This document shows positions 43,873 through 53,200 of a DNA stretch of 64,000 nucleotides, piece by piece. The stretch covers positions 62,001 through 126,000 of the forward strand of contig DAIPYN010000002.1 in the NCBI GenBank assembly GCA_036782715.1, in the 5' to 3' direction. Numbering within the stretch: position 1 is the stretch's first letter; every line of letters begins with the position of its first letter. The notes below the pieces were generated by a model. It did not search any database and was not told where the DNA came from. It saw only the letters and a list, made by a program, of their open reading frames with translations. The position numbers and the translations under genes were made by a program. The DNA is from UBA3478 sp036782715. Lineage in GTDB: Bacteria; Bacteroidota; Bacteroidia; Flavobacteriales; Flavobacteriaceae.

Positions 43873-45126
43873 TTAGGCGTTGTATTTTTTCAGTACCACA
43901 CAAGCGTTGTGACCGCCAAAACCGAACGTATTACTCATTGCGATAGTTACATCACGCTTTTGGGCTTGGTTCAGAGTTAAATTCAGACGACTATCAATTC
44001 GCTCATCTACTACGCTGTGGTTAATGGTAGGAGGTACAATTCCATTCACAATCGAAAGTGTCGAAGCAATTGCCTCGATAGCTCCAGCCGCTCCAAGAAG
44101 GTGGCCAGTCATCGATTTAGTGGAGTTAATATTGATATTCGGTGCATGATCTCCAAATACGGTAGAGATTGCTTTTAATTCAGCAACGTCACCAAGAGGA
44201 GTTGAAGTTCCGTGCGTATTAATGGCATCAACGTCTTCGGGTCTGATTCCAGAATCTTTCAGACAATTCTCCATCACACGAATGACTCCTAAGCCGTCAG
44301 GATGCGGGGCAGTTAGGTGGTAGGCATCACTTGACAATCCACCTCCGATCACCTCAGCATAAATTTTAGCGCCACGAGCAAGCGCATGATCTAAATCTTC
44401 CAAAATCAATGCTCCGGCACCTTCGCCCAATACAAACCCATCTCGTGTCGCATCAAATGGTCTCGAAGCCGTCTCTGGACTATCATTATTCGTCGAAAGA
44501 GCGTGCATCGCATTGAACCCAGCTACCCCTGAAAGGTTAACGGCTGCTTCTGAACCTCCACTTACCACTACATCACAGTAACCCATTCGAATAGTATTCA
44601 GCCCGTCAATTAGAGCGTTAGCCGAGGAAGCACAAGCCGAAACTGTCGTATAATTCGGACCCATAAAACCGTGTTTAATCGAAATATGCCCAGGAGCAAT
44701 ATCTGCGATCATTTTAGGAATAAAGAATGGGTTGAATTTTGGAGTTCCATCTCCACTAGCATGATCGAGAATCTGATTCTGGAAAGTTTCTAACCCTCCA
44801 ATACCAGCACCCCAGATCACACCTACTCGGTATTTGTCTAGTTTTTCTATCTGCAAGTCTGCATCTGAAATCGCCTCATCAGCAGCAATCATGGCATACT
44901 GTGTAAAAGGATCGAGTTTGCGAGCCTCCTTACGATCAAAGTGCTCTTGCACATCGTAGTTCTTAATCTCGCAGGCAAAACGAGTTTTAAACTTTTCAGC
45001 GTCAAAACGGGTGATGGGTGCTGCCCCGCTTTTTCCTGAAATTAGGCCCTGCCAATACGATTCAAGATTATTTCCAATAGGAGTTAAAGCTCCCATTCCT
45101 GTAATCACTACGCGTTTAAGTTTCAT
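43873..45126 (-). CDS. fabF: Beta-ketoacyl-ACP synthase II
   Basis: Elongates acyl-ACP chains in fatty-acid synthesis. It has 417 residues. Catalytic Cys165 lies in SACASSAN, and the two catalytic His lie in NTHGTSTPLGD (near 305) and MTGHLLGAAG (near 340), followed by SNTFGFGGHNAC. acpP, encoding its carrier protein, lies 88 bases upstream on the same strand, and a terminator-like hairpin sits between them. Confidence 0.97.
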   Translation of the reverse strand: MKLKRVVITGMGALTPIGNNLESYWQGLISGKSGAAPITRFDAEKFKTRFACEIKNYDVQEHFDRKEARKLDPFTQYAMIAADEAISDADLQIEKLDKYRVGVIWGAGIGGLETFQNQILDHASGDGTPKFNPFFIPKMIADIAPGHISIKHGFMGPNYTTVSACASSANALIDGLNTIRMGYCDVVVSGGSEAAVNLSGVAGFNAMHALSTNNDSPETASRPFDATRDGFVLGEGAGALILEDLDHALARGAKIYAEVIGGGLSSDAYHLTAPHPDGLGVIRVMENCLKDSGIRPEDVDAINTHGTSTPLGDVAELKAISTVFGDHAPNININSTKSMTGHLLGAAGAIEAIASTLSIVNGIVPPTINHSVVDERIDSRLNLTLNQAQKRDVTIAMSNTFGFGGHNACVVLKKYNA

Positions 45127-45161
45127 ATCGATAAATCTTTAACAAATTGAAGATATAAAAA

Positions 45162-45190
45162 ATCCATGTGTACCAAAGGCACACATGGAT
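45162..45190 (-). terminator. Hairpin with T run between acpP and fabF
   Basis: A perfect ten-base-pair stem (ATCCATGTGT with ACACATGGAT, nine-base loop) is followed on the minus strand by six T. It lies 24 bases after the acpP stop and inside the probable acpP-fabF transcript. It would end most transcripts after acpP and let a fraction read into fabF, giving excess carrier protein. Confidence 0.7.
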
Positions 45191-45214
45191 AGTAATTGGT
45201 AAGCTACAAGTGTC

Positions 45215-45448
45215 TTACTTTGATCCCTCGATGTAAGAGATTGCTTGACCTACAGTAGCAATGTTTTCAGCTTGGTCGTCTGGAATTTGAATATCAAATT
45301 CTTTTTCAAACTCCATGATTAACTCTACAGTATCTAAAGAGTCTGCACCTAAATCGTTAGTGAAACTCGCTTCAGTTACTACTTCGTTTTCATCAACTCC
45401 TAGTTTGTCAACGATAATCGCCTTAACTCTTGATGCAATGTCTGACAT
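45215..45448 (-). CDS. acpP: Acyl carrier protein
   Basis: A 77-residue carrier for growing fatty acids. The phosphopantetheine site is Ser37 in GADSLDTVEL. The highly acidic four-helix sequence is typical. It is first in a leftward unit with fabF, rnc, the IPExxxVDY gene, pyk and possibly the CYTH gene. An exact -7 box (45477-45484) lies 28 bases upstream of the ATG. Confidence 0.97.
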   Translation of the reverse strand: MSDIASRVKAIIVDKLGVDENEVVTEASFTNDLGADSLDTVELIMEFEKEFDIQIPDDQAENIATVGQAISYIEGSK

Positions 45449-45476
45449 ATCTTTGTTTTTAAAAATTATATCGGGA

Positions 45477-45484
45477 CAAATGTA
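45477..45484 (-). promoter_or_regulatory. -7 promoter box before acpP
   Basis: TACATTTG on the minus strand matches TAnnTTTG exactly, 28 bases upstream of the acpP ATG. Confidence 0.45.
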
Positions 45485-45567
45485 TAAAACTTTAATTGAT
45501 TAAAAGTTACCCAACTAAAAAGTCCTTTTACCGTACCTTAGTGTCCTTAAACACGGCAGCTTCTACC

Positions 45568-46125
45568 ATGCACAAACTTGTTCTTTTCGCCTCAGGATCA
45601 GGCTCCAACGTTGAAAACATCGCGAATTATTTTGAAGACAATAACGAGATAAAAGTAGCCGCTGTATTTACCAATAAGACCGATGCAGGTGTTATCGATC
45701 GCTGTAAAAGGTTAGGCATCCCCTGTTATTCATTCACTAATGCGGCCTATTTAGACCCTTCTTTTATTGATATAATCAAGAGTTTTTCACCGAGTTTAAT
45801 TGTACTAGCCGGTTTTCTGAAAAAAATTAGCCCTTCTTTTGTTGAGGCATTTGAAAATAAAATTGTGAATGTACACCCTGCCTTACTCCCTAAGTTTGGG
45901 GGCAAGGGAATGTATGGTATGAATGTTCATAAAGCGGTCGTTTCAGCAGGCGAAATTGAAACAGGAATTACTATTCACTGGGTCGATGAGATCTACGACA
46001 ATGGCGCAACTATTGCACAATTCAGAGTAAGGTTAGACGGCACAGAAACTCCTGAAGAAGTAGCACAAAAGGTTCATGAACTCGAATACCAGTACTTTCC
46101 TAAAACGATAGAGAGCCTCCTTTAG
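45568..46125 (+). CDS. purN: Phosphoribosylglycinamide formyltransferase
   Basis: Transfers a formyl group from 10-formyl-THF to GAR in purine synthesis. The start is the ATG at 45568 (185 residues, MHKLVLFASGSGSNVENI). The frame opens at a TTG 24 codons earlier, inside the acpP-purN promoter region, and is not credible there. The folate/catalytic region HPALLPKFGGKGMYGMNVH holds the conserved His; the Asn in KIVNVHP and the Asp in IHWVDEIYDNG complete the site. rnhA begins two bases after the stop. Confidence 0.95.
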   Translation: MHKLVLFASGSGSNVENIANYFEDNNEIKVAAVFTNKTDAGVIDRCKRLGIPCYSFTNAAYLDPSFIDIIKSFSPSLIVLAGFLKKISPSFVEAFENKIVNVHPALLPKFGGKGMYGMNVHKAVVSAGEIETGITIHWVDEIYDNGATIAQFRVRLDGTETPEEVAQKVHELEYQYFPKTIESLL

Positions 46126-46127
46126 GT

Positions 46128-46592
46128 ATGCAGAAAGAAATTCATCTATATACAGACGGAGCAGCTCGTGGAAATCCGGGGCCGGGCGGATACGGAATCG
46201 TTCTCGAATGGCCAGCAAAAAACTATAGAAAAGAATTTTCAGAAGGGTTCAAGCACACCACCAATAATCGTATGGAGCTCCTTGCCGTTATTGAAGGCTT
46301 AAAAAAGCTCAATGAGTCACCACTCAAGGTAAAAGTATATACCGACTCTAAATATGTGGCAGACGCGTTTGTAAAGAGTTGGGTGTTTGGTTGGGAGAGA
46401 AAAGGGTTTAAGAATCGAAAAAACACCGACCTATGGATCGCCCTGCTGAAAGAATATCGAAAACATGAAGTAAGTTTTCATTGGGTTAAGGGCCATAACA
46501 ATCATCCGCAAAATGAGCGGTGCGATCGTTTGGCCGTCGAAGCCTCTCACTCAAATCAATTAAAGGTAGATATTGGCTATACCGAAAGTTAA
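46128..46592 (+). CDS. rnhA: Ribonuclease HI
   Basis: Degrades RNA in RNA-DNA hybrids. It has 154 residues with all four catalytic acids: Asp10 (YTDGAARGNPGPGG), Glu50 (NRMELLAV), Asp73 (YTDSKYV) and Asp133 (ERCDRLA), plus the His in KGHNNHPQNE. It follows purN by two bases, so the two form a short operon. Confidence 0.96.
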   Translation: MQKEIHLYTDGAARGNPGPGGYGIVLEWPAKNYRKEFSEGFKHTTNNRMELLAVIEGLKKLNESPLKVKVYTDSKYVADAFVKSWVFGWERKGFKNRKNTDLWIALLKEYRKHEVSFHWVKGHNNHPQNERCDRLAVEASHSNQLKVDIGYTES

Positions 46593-46611
46593 TCCCTGAA
46601 ATGAAAGCCCT

Positions 46612-46619
46612 TATATTTG
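46612..46619 (+). promoter_or_regulatory. -7 promoter box before sugar kinase/purF-like pair
   Basis: TATATTTG matches TAnnTTTG exactly and ends 19 bases before the ATG. Counting four bases on, transcription would begin at about 46624, which is where the 18-base sequence shared with 7874-7891 begins. Confidence 0.5.
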
Positions 46620-46623
46620 CAAT

Positions 46624-46641
46624 ACCAAACTTTAAATCATG
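46624..46641 (+). repeat. 18-base leader sequence shared with 7874
   Basis: ACCAAACTTTAAATCATG covers the predicted transcript start, the leader and the start codon of the sugar kinase. The exact copy at 7874-7891 precedes only a seven-codon frame. Confidence 0.4.
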
Positions 46642-47565
46642 TCGAAGCTTTTAGTAGTTGGAACCATGGCCTACGATGCCATTGAAACCCCTTTCGGTAA
46701 GACAGAAAAAACCCTTGGCGGCTCAGCTTCTTATATTGCCCTGGCTGCCTCTCACTTTGATGTAGAAGTAGGAATCGTCTCAGTAGTTGGGGATGACTTC
46801 GAGCAGAACCATCTTGATTTGATGACCGATCGCCGAGTAGATCTCTCAGGGGTTGAGATTGTAAAAGGCGGTAAAACCTTCTTCTGGTCAGGGCGTTATC
46901 ACAACGACATGAATACTCGTGATACCTTAGTCACTGATTTAAATACGCTTGCTGATTTTTCTCCGGTGGTACCTGAGAATTTTCAAGAGGCAGAGATTCT
47001 TTTATTAGGAAACCTGCATCCCGCTATTCAGATTAGTGTGCTGGATCAAATGAAGAAACGTCCGAATCTGGTAATTCTAGATACCATGAATTATTGGATC
47101 GAGAATACTCCAGGACAACTCGAAACCGTTTTAGGACGAATCGATGTTTTAGCCATTAATGACGAGGAAGCGCGTCAATTATCGGGAGAATACTCACTAG
47201 TTAAAGCTGCAGAAGTAATTCTAGCTAAGGGCCCTAAATACGTAATCATCAAAAAGGGGGAACACGGTGCGCTCTTGTTTCAGAAAGATCAAGTGTTCTT
47301 TGCTCCTGCGCTTCCGCTTGAAGAAGTATTTGATCCGACTGGAGCAGGAGATACCTTCGCTGGCGGATTGGCTGGTTATATTGCCGCTTCGAGACACATC
47401 TCTTTTGATCGATTAAAAAATGCACTGATTCATGGGGCAAACCTTGCTTCGTTCTGTGTTGAAAAACTAGGAACCGAGCGTATGAAAACCTTAACCAGCG
47501 AAGAAGCCAAGAAACGTCTTCAAAGCTTTAAAGACCTAACTCACTTTACTGTAGAACTTGACTAA
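46639..47565 (+). CDS. PfkB-family sugar kinase
   Basis: A 308-residue ribokinase-like protein. Signature 1 begins GGSASYIALAAS (27-38); signature 2 is DPTGAGDTFAGG (near 232) with the catalytic Asp. Residues in between (NTRDTLVTDLN, LILDTMNYWIENTPGQL) differ from fructokinases and adenosine kinases I know, so the substrate is uncertain. It is followed eight bases later by a PurF-like gene. In other Flavobacteriia I recall the same pair, which hints that its product, perhaps a phosphorylated ribose or nucleoside, feeds the PurF-like enzyme. Confidence 0.85.
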   Translation: MSKLLVVGTMAYDAIETPFGKTEKTLGGSASYIALAASHFDVEVGIVSVVGDDFEQNHLDLMTDRRVDLSGVEIVKGGKTFFWSGRYHNDMNTRDTLVTDLNTLADFSPVVPENFQEAEILLLGNLHPAIQISVLDQMKKRPNLVILDTMNYWIENTPGQLETVLGRIDVLAINDEEARQLSGEYSLVKAAEVILAKGPKYVIIKKGEHGALLFQKDQVFFAPALPLEEVFDPTGAGDTFAGGLAGYIAASRHISFDRLKNALIHGANLASFCVEKLGTERMKTLTSEEAKKRLQSFKDLTHFTVELD

Positions 47566-47573
47566 CCCTCATT

Positions 47574-49472
47574 ATGAGTGATGCTATCAAACACGAATGC
47601 GGAATTGCCCTTGTAAGACTACTTAAACCCCTTAGCTATTATCAAGAAAAATACGGCACCCCTTTCTATGGGATAAGCAAGATGTATTTGATGATGGAGA
47701 AGCAGCACAATCGAGGACAAGACGGTGCTGGTCTTGCCGCAATCAAGTTTGATATGAACCCTGGGGAGCGCTACATCGCACGTGTTCGATCAGCGCAGAA
47801 ACAACCGATACAAGATATTTTTGACCAGATCAATGGTCGTATCGCGAGTGAATTAGAAAAAGCAGGTGAACAGGCAAAAGACATAGATTATTTAAAGAAG
47901 AATGTTCCCTACCTAGGAGAATTAATGTTAGGCCATGTTCGTTACGGGACCTTCGGCAAAAATAGTATTGAAAGCGTTCACCCATTCCTGCGTCAGAACA
48001 ATTGGATGCACCGCAACCTCATCGTTGCAGGGAATTTTAATATGACTAATGTTCAAGAACTCTTTGAAGAATTAGTTCAAATTGGGCAGCATCCGAAGGC
48101 GATGGCAGATACCGTAACGGTCATGGAACGTATTGGTCATTTCTTAGATGACGCCGTAGCGAAACACTATAAAGAAGCGAAAAAAGAAGGCCATAACAAG
48201 CAAGCGGCTTCTGAGATCATCGCACAGCGATTAGATGTTGCCAGAATCCTAAGAAAATCAGCAAAAAATTGGGATGGAGGATATGCAATGGCAGGTCTTA
48301 TCGGTCACGGAGATGCCTTTGTTCTTAGAGACCCAGCGGGGATTCGTCCAGCTTATAAATACGCGGATGACGAAATCGTGGTAGTAGCCTCAGAGCGTCC
48401 GGCCATACAAACCGTATTTAATGTTCCTTTCGAATCAATCACAGAGATTGAGCCAGGGGAAGCTTTGATCATAAAAAAATCAGGGGAGCATTTTACCTCT
48501 CAAATTCTCGAGCCCCTAGAAAAGAAAGCTTGTTCTTTTGAACGAATCTACTTCTCCAGGGGAAGCGACAAGGAAATCTATCAAGAACGAAAGGCCTTAG
48601 GGCGATACGTTTTTCCTGAGGTATTAAAAGCAATCGATGGAGATATCCAGAATTCTGTATTCTCTTACATCCCAAATACGGCTGAGATTTCGTTTATGGG
48701 ACTGATAGGAGAGGCTCAAACTCATATGAACCGATTGAAACAGGAGCAAATCTTGTCGAGAAAGACCCGAATGAGTGAAGAAGAATTGAATGAAATTCTC
48801 AATGTGAGACCTAGAATAGAAAAGGTTGCTATCAAAGATGCAAAGCTCAGAACTTTCATTACTCAGGATAGTAGTCGTGACGACTTAGTGGCTCACGTAT
48901 ACGATATCTCTTACGGTTCGGTAAAAGAAACTGATCATCTAGTCATCATTGATGACAGTATCGTGCGAGGCACCACCCTTAAGAAATCGATACTTCGAAT
49001 GCTTGACCGTCTGCATCCTAAAAAGATTGTCGTCGTCTCTTCAGCCCCACAAATTCGTTACCCTGACTGCTACGGTATCGATATGGCTCGATTAGAAGAC
49101 TTTATTGCCTTTAGAGCGGCAGTAGCGCTTCATAAAGACCGAGGTACAGAATCGATTATGGATGACATCTACAAAGACTGCCTGTCAAGTGCCAAGTTAG
49201 ACAAGAAAGATATCGTAAATCATGTACAAAGGCTTTACCAGCCGTTTACAGACGATGAAGTTTCAAAGAAAATTGCCGAACTACTCATTCCTAAAGGCAT
49301 GGGGGCTCCAGTTGAAATTATCTTTCAAAAAATCGAAGAGCTACACAAAGCCTGTCCTAAAAACAAAGGGGATTGGTATTTTACCGGGAATTACCCCACA
49401 CCCGGCGGAAACAAGGTGGTCAACCGCGCCTTCATCAATTTCTACGAAGGAAAACGCGAAAGAGCTTATTAA
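47574..49472 (+). CDS. Amidophosphoribosyltransferase-like protein (divergent PurF paralogue)
   Basis: A 632-residue protein, about 130-160 longer than usual PurF. The N-terminal Ntn glutaminase domain has Cys9 after HE, so maturation would remove eight residues. QHNRGQDGAGLA and GHVRYGTFG (Arg123) are present. The oxyanion-hole segment, normally HNGN, reads VAGNFNMTN, so Asn is replaced by Ala152 and only Gly153 remains. The PRPP loop VIIDDSIVRGTTL (near 458) is intact. Extra helical insertions lie near 60-112, 192-225 and 360-420. It should make phosphoribosylamine, but glutamine use may be weak or altered. A strong terminator follows directly. Confidence 0.85.
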   Translation: MSDAIKHECGIALVRLLKPLSYYQEKYGTPFYGISKMYLMMEKQHNRGQDGAGLAAIKFDMNPGERYIARVRSAQKQPIQDIFDQINGRIASELEKAGEQAKDIDYLKKNVPYLGELMLGHVRYGTFGKNSIESVHPFLRQNNWMHRNLIVAGNFNMTNVQELFEELVQIGQHPKAMADTVTVMERIGHFLDDAVAKHYKEAKKEGHNKQAASEIIAQRLDVARILRKSAKNWDGGYAMAGLIGHGDAFVLRDPAGIRPAYKYADDEIVVVASERPAIQTVFNVPFESITEIEPGEALIIKKSGEHFTSQILEPLEKKACSFERIYFSRGSDKEIYQERKALGRYVFPEVLKAIDGDIQNSVFSYIPNTAEISFMGLIGEAQTHMNRLKQEQILSRKTRMSEEELNEILNVRPRIEKVAIKDAKLRTFITQDSSRDDLVAHVYDISYGSVKETDHLVIIDDSIVRGTTLKKSILRMLDRLHPKKIVVVSSAPQIRYPDCYGIDMARLEDFIAFRAAVALHKDRGTESIMDDIYKDCLSSAKLDKKDIVNHVQRLYQPFTDDEVSKKIAELLIPKGMGAPVEIIFQKIEELHKACPKNKGDWYFTGNYPTPGGNKVVNRAFINFYEGKRERAY

Positions 49473-49474
49473 TT

Positions 49475-49502
49475 AAAAACGCCCTCCAAGGAGGGCGTTT
49501 TT
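49475..49502. terminator. Bidirectional terminator
   Basis: A 13-base-pair palindrome (AAAAACGCCCTCC with GGAGGGCGTTTTT) starts three bases after the purF-like stop. With A and T runs at both ends it can end transcripts from the purF-like gene and from the convergent superoxide dismutase gene. Confidence 0.88.
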
Positions 49503-49525
49503 AGTTCTAGAAATTGACGCAATAA

Positions 49526-50149
49526 TTAAGCTTTCTTGTCAACAGCAGCACTCCAATAAAGAGAAGCTACTTTCTCCCAATTAATTACATTGAAGAACGC
49601 TTCGATATAATCAGGGCGTCTGTTTTGATAGTTAAGGTAATAGGCGTGCTCCCAAACATCTAAGCCGAGTATAGGAGTTCCCTCACAATTCACCCCTGGC
49701 ATCAGTGGATTATCTTGATTAGGGGTTGAGCAAACCTCTAATTTTCCCTCCTTGTTTACACATAACCAAGCCCATCCAGATCCGAATTGAGTAGCTGCAG
49801 CCGCTGAAAAAGCATCTTTAAAAGCCTCAAACGATCCGAAGGCATCGTTGATTGCCGAAGCTAATTCTCCTTCTGGTGTACCCCCACCGTTAGGAGACAT
49901 TACTTCCCAAAAAAGATTGTGGTTAAAATATCCTCCTCCGTTGTTTCGAAGGGCGCCGTTGCTCATGTCTAAACCTCTCAAAATTTCAACAATAGACTTA
50001 CCCTCTAAATCTGTCCCAGCAACTGCTGCATTCAATTTAGCGGTGTACCCAGCATGGTGCTTCCCATGGTGAATCTGCATTGTCTTTGTGTCGATGTGTG
50101 GTTCAAGTGCATCGTGAGCATAAGTTAATTCTGGTAGTTCAAAAGCCAT
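49526..50149 (-). CDS. Iron/manganese superoxide dismutase
   Basis: Converts superoxide to peroxide and oxygen. It has 207 residues. Metal ligands are His27 (QIHHGKHH), a His in YFNHNLFWEVM, and Asp and His in LDVWEHAYYLNYQNRR. GSGWAWLCVN is the usual aromatic core. Fe versus Mn cannot be told from the sequence. No signal peptide is present. It diverges from the addA-like gene across 67 bases and ends at the bidirectional terminator. Confidence 0.96.
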   Translation of the reverse strand: MAFELPELTYAHDALEPHIDTKTMQIHHGKHHAGYTAKLNAAVAGTDLEGKSIVEILRGLDMSNGALRNNGGGYFNHNLFWEVMSPNGGGTPEGELASAINDAFGSFEAFKDAFSAAAATQFGSGWAWLCVNKEGKLEVCSTPNQDNPLMPGVNCEGTPILGLDVWEHAYYLNYQNRRPDYIEAFFNVINWEKVASLYWSAAVDKKA

Positions 50150-50216
50150 AGCAATCTCATTTTAAATTAATACCACTACGAATATACGCCGAAGTTGTTT
50201 AATTTGCATAAAGCCC

Positions 50217-53200
50217 ATGTTAGCTCAGTCTTCATTCCTTTTTTATAACGCCGCTGCAGGTTCAGGTAAGACCTACACGCTTTCGAAAACCTACCTCAAA
50301 AAGTTATTTGAGTCCAGGGATCAAAGACCGTTTCGCAAGTTGTTAGCAATCACCTTTACCAATAAAGCAGTGGCAGAGATGAAGGATCGAATCTTGCAGA
50401 GTCTTTGGTATTTTTCTGATCCTTTCTTGAAAAAGGATAGTACAAAAGAACAGCTTCTCAAAGATCTATGTAAGGAGTTAAACCAGAGCGAATCCTTGAT
50501 CAGAAAAAAGGCTCAATCTATCCTCGGTGAATTACTCCATAATTATTCGAATTTCGAGTTGACTACCATTGACACATTCACCCACCGAATCATTCGAAGT
50601 TTCGCTCTAGATCTTGATTTAAACCCTGGGTTTGAGGTAACCTTAGACCCAGAAGAAAATTTAAAGGAAGCTATAGAATTACTGATAGAAGGAGTAGAAA
50701 AAGGTTCTGCTATTGAAGAGATACTGCTTCAGCTCATTCGAGAAAAAATCGCAGATGGCAAAAGTTGGGATATTGGCTATACTCTTCTAGGCGCGAGTAA
50801 AGACATTCTCCTTAAAGAGGGGAACACGGCGATTTTCGAAAAAAACCCCATCAATCAATCTGAAATTCAACCCTTTAGAAAGGAGTTGTCTTCAAAAATC
50901 GAAAATCATAAAAAAGCCATTCAAGAAAAAGCCGAAGAATTGCTTGAGCTCATTCTAAATGATCAGGAAGGAGAGCCTTACAAAAAAACAATTAGGGATC
51001 ATCTTAAAACAATGATCGAAGGTTCGATGGAGGCGACTAAACTCTATAAAGACACCAATACTAAAGCGCTGAGTAATGGTATCGCCACCTTGAAGAATAA
51101 ACCTTATGACTCTCGAGTTCTACAGACTCTAGAAAAAGAGTATCCAAATCTTCAAAAGAAACTTTTTGAACTAAAACGCCTACAACTCATCGATGCGCAA
51201 GTAGGTCCTTATGCACTTCTGAAGGAAATATCAGAATTATACCAATCAGTATTAAATGAACAAAAACTACTTCCGATAGCCGAATTTAATCGATTGATTA
51301 GCAATGCTATAGCTGATCAGTCTGCTCCCTACATCTATGAACGTCTAGGGGAACGCTATGAGTCGTTTTTTATCGATGAATTTCAAGATACCTCTCGCCT
51401 GCAGTGGAACAACCTCCAACCACTGTTATCATTGGCTGCCGAAAACGCCTACGAAGAAGATCGAGGATTAGTTTTTATCGTTGGTGATGCCAAACAAGCC
51501 ATTTATCGATGGCGAGGTGGTGCGGTTAGTCAATTCTTGGATATTGCACAATCAAGAAAAAATCCATTCAGTGTAGCGGCTCAGGTAATCAATTTGTCTA
51601 CCAATTATCGTAGTTCAGGAGCGATCATACAATTCAACAATCATCTGTTTACGGCAATCTCTGAACGATTGCTATTAGACGAGCATCAGACTCTTTATCG
51701 AGAAACATCCGCTCAAGAAATACCCGAAAGTAAAACGGGTAAAGGGCTCGTTTCTATTCGATTTAATGAGAAGGGCGATTCAAAATCATTAGAGAATCTC
51801 GAAGGCTTATCTGATGATATTCAACACTGTCTTGATAAAGGCTACCATTACAAAGACTTTGCGATTCTAGTCTCTACTCACAAGGAGGGTGCAAAGGTCA
51901 TCGAGTATTTGAACGCTCAAAAACCTCCCATCCCATTTGTGTCGGCAGATGTTTTAAAATTAGGAGCAAATTCTGCGGTACAAGCTCTAGTAGCGGCAAT
52001 GCGTTATTTTGTAGATTTAAAAAATGGTGATGCTGCCTTTGATTTAGCTCGATTCATCGAAAAGGAAACGAATGATAAACACCAAGCACTAAAGAAAGCT
52101 TTGCAGGGCTTTGGTCAATCGAAAGGCTTTGAAAACTATTTACGCGCTCATGGGGTTAAAATTGAAGAACTAAAAACAGCCACAGCGCACGCCTTTTGTT
52201 CGACCCTTGCCACTACACTGTCGATGACAAAAGAAGACACGGCCTATGTTGGCTCCTTTCTAGAAGAGCTCTATGCTCTTCAGTTAAAATCAGTTACGAC
52301 ACTTTCTGGTACCCTCGAACATTGGGATAAAATAAGCGATAAATCGCTCCAGTTACCCGAACACTTAAATGCGGTACAAATCGTCACTATTCACAAATCT
52401 AAAGGACTTGAATTTGAGATAGTATTCTTTCCTTTTGCTTGGCAACGCAGGGGTAAACTCAATCAACCACAAGCTTGGCTAAACGTCTCAGATGTAACAG
52501 GCCGGGAAAAGATGCTTTTACCATTAAAAAAAGAGTTAACTCCAATCAGAGAAGACGCTGACAAAGCTTATCAATTAGAAGAAGCAGAGTCGCTACTCGA
52601 CGAAATCAACATGCTTTATGTAGCTCTTACAAGAGCCAAAAAAGGACTGTTTATTTATACGGAACCCGACGATTCATCAGAGGCTATGAAGTTTTCAAAT
52701 CTATTTGCGGATAGCCTTGAGCGCCACTATCCCAAATTTGAACGAGGATCGTCTCATTTCATCACTGGGGAATTAGAAGGCAAAAACAATACTGACCAGG
52801 TCATTGATCAGTCAATGGCTTTAAATTTTCAGCCCTTCAGCCTGGTTCGAGAAGGCCTTGTTAAGGTCGTTTCGCAAATTTTAGAAAGTGAAGAGCAGCG
52901 ATTGGGTAACGCATTTCACAGCTTCATGGAAGAAGTGTATACCGAAGAGAACCTTATTCATCTAAACTCGCAACCGTCTTGGAAGATCCCCGATGATCTT
53001 AGGGAATGGTGCTTCAATAATGCCAAAAGTATTCTTAATCACCCACAGCTATCGGCTTATTATCAACCGGGCTTAAATGCGAAAAACGAAGGTGTTTTAA
53101 TAGACAACCAGGGCAACGTATCTATCCCAGATCGCGTCGTATTTGAAGAGGATAGCTGCACCATTATCGACTACAAGACTGGACAGAAAAAAGACGAACA

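Noticed and set aside
45496..45567. Extended purN start
   Set aside because: The frame begins at a TTG in the acpP-purN promoter gap; PurN homologues begin with the strand leading to GSGSN, matching the ATG at 45568.
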